NCBI GenBank assembly: GCA_039714715.1
Contig: JBDLIU010000031.1
Location: forward strand, 1-25,708
Direction of reading: 5' to 3'
Length of the DNA: 25,708 bases
Source: S012-113 sp039714715
GTDB taxonomy: Bacteria > Bacteroidota > Bacteroidia > Cytophagales > Cyclobacteriaceae
The notes under the pieces were generated by a model. The model had not been told where the DNA came from. It did no database searches and worked only from the letters and a program-made list of their open reading frames with translations. Numbering within the stretch: the stretch's first letter is position 1; every line of letters starts with the position of its first letter. The position numbers were made by a program, and so were the translations under genes. Below, one piece after another: positions 23,771-25,708 of this stretch.

Positions 23771-24745
23771 CTATTTTTCGCGTGAAATGGTAAAAGAAAC
23801 AAGTTCAGCAAGGGAATTTTTATACTCAGAATCCGGAAATGACTGTAACATATCGAGGGCTTCATTTGTGAATCGTTCCATCACCTGCTTGGCATATTCT
23901 ATACCTCCAGAAGCCTTCACGAAATCGATAACCTCTTTTACCTTATTAGATTTGTGGCTTTTATTTTTTACGATATTGATAATTTTTCTTTTATCTCCCC
24001 AACCGGCATTTTGAAGTGCATAAATTAGCGGCAGGGTTAGTTTCTTTTCTTTAATATCTATCCCTAACGGTTTACCTATCTCCTTTGTGCCATAATCAAA
24101 CAGGTCATCCTTAATCTGGAACGCCATCCCAACCTTTTCGCCAAACTGCCTCATTCTTTCAATAGTTTCCGGATCAGCACTAGCAGAACTGGCACCCGTT
24201 GCACAGCAAGAAGCAATTAACGAGGCTGTCTTTTGTCTTACAATTTCATAATACACCTCCTCGGTAATATCAAGCCTCCTTGCCTTTTCCATCTGCAGCA
24301 GCTCTCCTTCACTCATATCCTTAACTGCTCTTGATACAATCCTAAGCATATCGTATTCACCGTGCTCCACCGAGAGTAACAGCCCCCTGGAATAAAGATA
24401 ATCACCTACAAGCACTGCTATTTTATTTTTCCACAAGGCATTGATTGAGAAAAATCCTCTTCTATAGTTAGCATCATCAACCACATCATCATGGACCAAC
24501 GTGGCCGTATGGAGGAGTTCAATTAATGAAGCACCACGAAAGCTTGATTCACTTATTTCACCAACGGTGCCGGCCGACAGAAAAACAAACATGGGTCGCA
24601 TTTGCTTTCCCTTGCGCTTAACAATATAACTCATGATCTTGTCAAGCAGGAGCACATTGCTCTTCATTGAAGCCCGGAACTTCTTCTCAAATTCATCCAC
24701 CTCACGGGCAATAGGTGCTTTTATTTCAGCGAGTTTGTTTTTCAT
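23771..24745 (-). CDS. Long-chain trans-polyprenyl diphosphate synthase
   Basis: A 324-residue member of the trans-isoprenyl diphosphate synthase family, which extends allylic diphosphates with isopentenyl diphosphate; in Bacteroidota such enzymes usually make the menaquinone side chain. Both Asp-rich motifs are present: HDDVVDD (85-91) and KDDLFDYG (212-219). KGKQMRPMFVF (46-56) carries the substrate-binding Lys and Arg. Product length cannot be fixed by eye. The frame is open to an ATG at 24772, but the added MVCLCRIKK is atypical and a perfect -7 box (24768-24761) would lie inside it, so the ATG at 24745 is preferred. It is upstream of mraZ on the same strand with 196 bp between. Confidence 0.9.
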   Translation of the reverse strand: MKNKLAEIKAPIAREVDEFEKKFRASMKSNVLLLDKIMSYIVKRKGKQMRPMFVFLSAGTVGEISESSFRGASLIELLHTATLVHDDVVDDANYRRGFFSINALWKNKIAVLVGDYLYSRGLLLSVEHGEYDMLRIVSRAVKDMSEGELLQMEKARRLDITEEVYYEIVRQKTASLIASCCATGASSASADPETIERMRQFGEKVGMAFQIKDDLFDYGTKEIGKPLGIDIKEKKLTLPLIYALQNAGWGDKRKIINIVKNKSHKSNKVKEVIDFVKASGGIEYAKQVMERFTNEALDMLQSFPDSEYKNSLAELVSFTISREK

Positions 24746-24760
24746 TTTTTTAATGCGACA

Positions 24761-24790
24761 CAAACATACCATCTATTTCTACTGAAAAAA
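24761..24790 (-). promoter_or_regulatory. Candidate promoter for the polyprenyl synthase gene
   Basis: TATGTTTG at 24768-24761 on the - strand matches TAnnTTTG exactly, and a T-rich segment lies at the -33 distance (no exact TTG). The predicted start of transcription is about 10 bases before the ATG at 24745, so the leader would be very short. Confidence 0.4.
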
Positions 24791-24820
24791 AGAGTTTTTT
24801 TGTGATTACAACACTCAAAC

Positions 24821-24850
24821 TTTGTTAAGCGGATTAGAATTTATATCTTG
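24821..24850 (+). promoter_or_regulatory. Candidate promoter for the outer-membrane protein gene
   Basis: TTTG at 24821-24824 is followed after 19 bp by TATCTTG at 24844-24850, an imperfect -7 element. The predicted start lies a few bases before the ATG at 24865. This and the prenyl synthase promoter share a 119-bp divergent intergenic region. Confidence 0.35.
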
Positions 24851-24864
24851 ACAGCTTAATTGTC

Positions 24865-25689
24865 ATGCGAAATAGTTTTTTTGTCACAGGCATCCAGTTG
24901 CTTGTGCTTTTATCGCTGGCTTGCAAAACTTACGGACAAGAATCCACTGCCACAGGAGGAAGAGCTCTTGGAATGGCCGGAACAGGTATTGTCCTTACTG
25001 ATGAGTTTGGATTATTCAATAATCCGGGGGCCATGGAAGCCCAAACAACTAGTTTTTTGGCATCGTACCATACTCAATATCTCCACCTTGGATTAAATGA
25101 TGCAAGATTTGCTATTGTTTCTCCACTTTCCAGGTTTAATGCCGGGTTAGGTGTAATATATTATGGCGATGAACTGTTTAACCAAATCAAAATCAGCTCT
25201 GTGCTTGCTGATCAGTTTGGTTTTGCCCGCACCGGTATTAAAGTAAATTACCATCAATACCATGTCCGGAACTATGGTATAAAAAGAGCTTTTACTATTG
25301 ATATTGGGGGTGTATTTACATTATCGGATCAGGTGCAACTGGCGTTGGTATTTCACAATCTTACCCGCTCCAAACTGTTAGGAGAAGTCGATAACCCTCT
25401 GAGTTCACTCCTTAAAATTGCCGTCTCTTACCAACCAACTGAAACCCTGAGAATAGACACCCAGGTAACCAAGACTATTGAAAACAAACCAACGGTGCAA
25501 ATTGGCCTGGAATATTTATTAAACGACCTAATTGCTTTAAGAACAGGATTTAGTCCTTCTCAATCCTTTGCTGCTTTTGGCACCGGCTTCTCCTTTGATT
25601 CGTTTGAGCTCGACCTTGCCGGGCAATATCATCAACAAATTGGTTATTCAGGAGCGCTCTCCATTATTATTAGAAAGAAAGCAGAATGA
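24865..25689 (+). CDS. Predicted outer-membrane beta-barrel protein (PorV/PorQ-like)
   Basis: A 274-residue exported protein. Residues 1-24 form a signal peptide, with a hydrophobic core GIQLLVLLSLA and probable cleavage in TYGQES. The mature start GGRALGMAGTGIVLTDEFGLFNNPGAM is the pattern found at the N-terminus of PorV/PorQ and FadL-like barrels of Bacteroidota. The rest alternates polar and hydrophobic residues in strand-like blocks. PorV and PorQ belong to the type IX secretion system, but at 274 residues and by eye alone I cannot place this protein in it. Its stop overlaps the next ATG (ATGA), so the following gene is probably functionally linked. Confidence 0.7.
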   Translation: MRNSFFVTGIQLLVLLSLACKTYGQESTATGGRALGMAGTGIVLTDEFGLFNNPGAMEAQTTSFLASYHTQYLHLGLNDARFAIVSPLSRFNAGLGVIYYGDELFNQIKISSVLADQFGFARTGIKVNYHQYHVRNYGIKRAFTIDIGGVFTLSDQVQLALVFHNLTRSKLLGEVDNPLSSLLKIAVSYQPTETLRIDTQVTKTIENKPTVQIGLEYLLNDLIALRTGFSPSQSFAAFGTGFSFDSFELDLAGQYHQQIGYSGALSIIIRKKAE

Positions 25690-25708
25690 AGAGGTTGATA
25701 TTTATTTC
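25686..25708 (+). CDS. Start of a downstream coupled gene, truncated by the window
   Basis: ATG at 25686-25688 overlaps the TGA of the outer-membrane protein gene (ATGA). Only MKRLIFI is visible; the basic then hydrophobic order would suit the start of a signal peptide. Nothing more can be said. Confidence 0.5.

Noticed and set aside
24865..24940. Lipoprotein signal (cysteine in LSLAC) for the barrel-like protein
   Set aside because: Position -3 is serine rather than a lipobox leucine, and a standard signal peptidase I site in TYGQES follows, as expected for a barrel protein.

Overview
The window is a housekeeping stretch of a Bacteroidota chromosome, most like the Cytophagales-type lineages. 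The evidence is the DUF177-rpmF-fabH-efp-accB-accC block, an ftsZ with a long linker and the Bacteroidota C-terminal tail, a FtsI-type penicillin-binding protein with a C-terminal PASTA domain, an enlarged MraY, promoter candidates of the TTG/TAnnTTTG type, and starts that mostly lack a Shine-Dalgarno sequence. I see no phage, insertion sequence, CRISPR array, tRNA or rRNA.

Layout. (1) Positions 1-262, + strand: the 3' end of a GT-B glycosyltransferase, then a spacer made of inverted-repeat and hairpin material (about 265-460). (2) Positions 477-5824, - strand: pdxA, then DUF177, rpmF, fabH, efp, accB, accC, which are fatty-acid initiation, acetyl-CoA carboxylase and translation genes. (3) Positions 5921-10896, + strand: rsmA, an MgtE-type Mg2+ transporter, a D-2-hydroxyacid dehydrogenase, a membrane-anchored pentapeptide-repeat protein, then greA and a HIT-family hydrolase. 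greA appears to have its own promoter, a possible 12-codon leader ORF and a terminator-like hairpin just before its start. (4) Positions 10897-11204: a gene-free convergent region with a repeat-like element and four consecutive hairpins, two of which look like terminators facing opposite ways. (5) Positions 11205-23574, - strand: the division and cell wall (dcw) cluster, in transcription order mraZ, rsmH, ftsL, ftsI, murE, mraY, ftsW, murG, ftsQ, ftsA, ftsZ, packed with overlaps or spacers of a few bases. (6) Positions 23771-24745, - strand: a long-chain polyprenyl diphosphate synthase. (7) Positions 24865-25708, + strand: an outer-membrane barrel-like protein and the first codons of a translationally coupled gene.

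The dcw cluster carries the lipid-linked peptidoglycan steps (MurE, MraY, MurG), the septal synthase pair (FtsW, FtsI), the divisome proteins (FtsL, FtsQ, FtsA, FtsZ) and the regulator MraZ. Upstream of mraZ is an array of 10-bp-spaced AAAGTGGG-like sites overlapping the -33 region of a good promoter, which is what an autoregulatory MraZ operator should look like.

The points most worth a second look are the absence of both murD and murC from their usual places in the cluster, the absence of any ATG, GTG or TTG start for full-length murG (the glycine-rich loop lies upstream of the first ATG), the MraZ operator with a second inverted pair of sites, the greA leader, and the structured hinT-ftsZ intergenic region. 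I did not find a wholly new multi-gene system.
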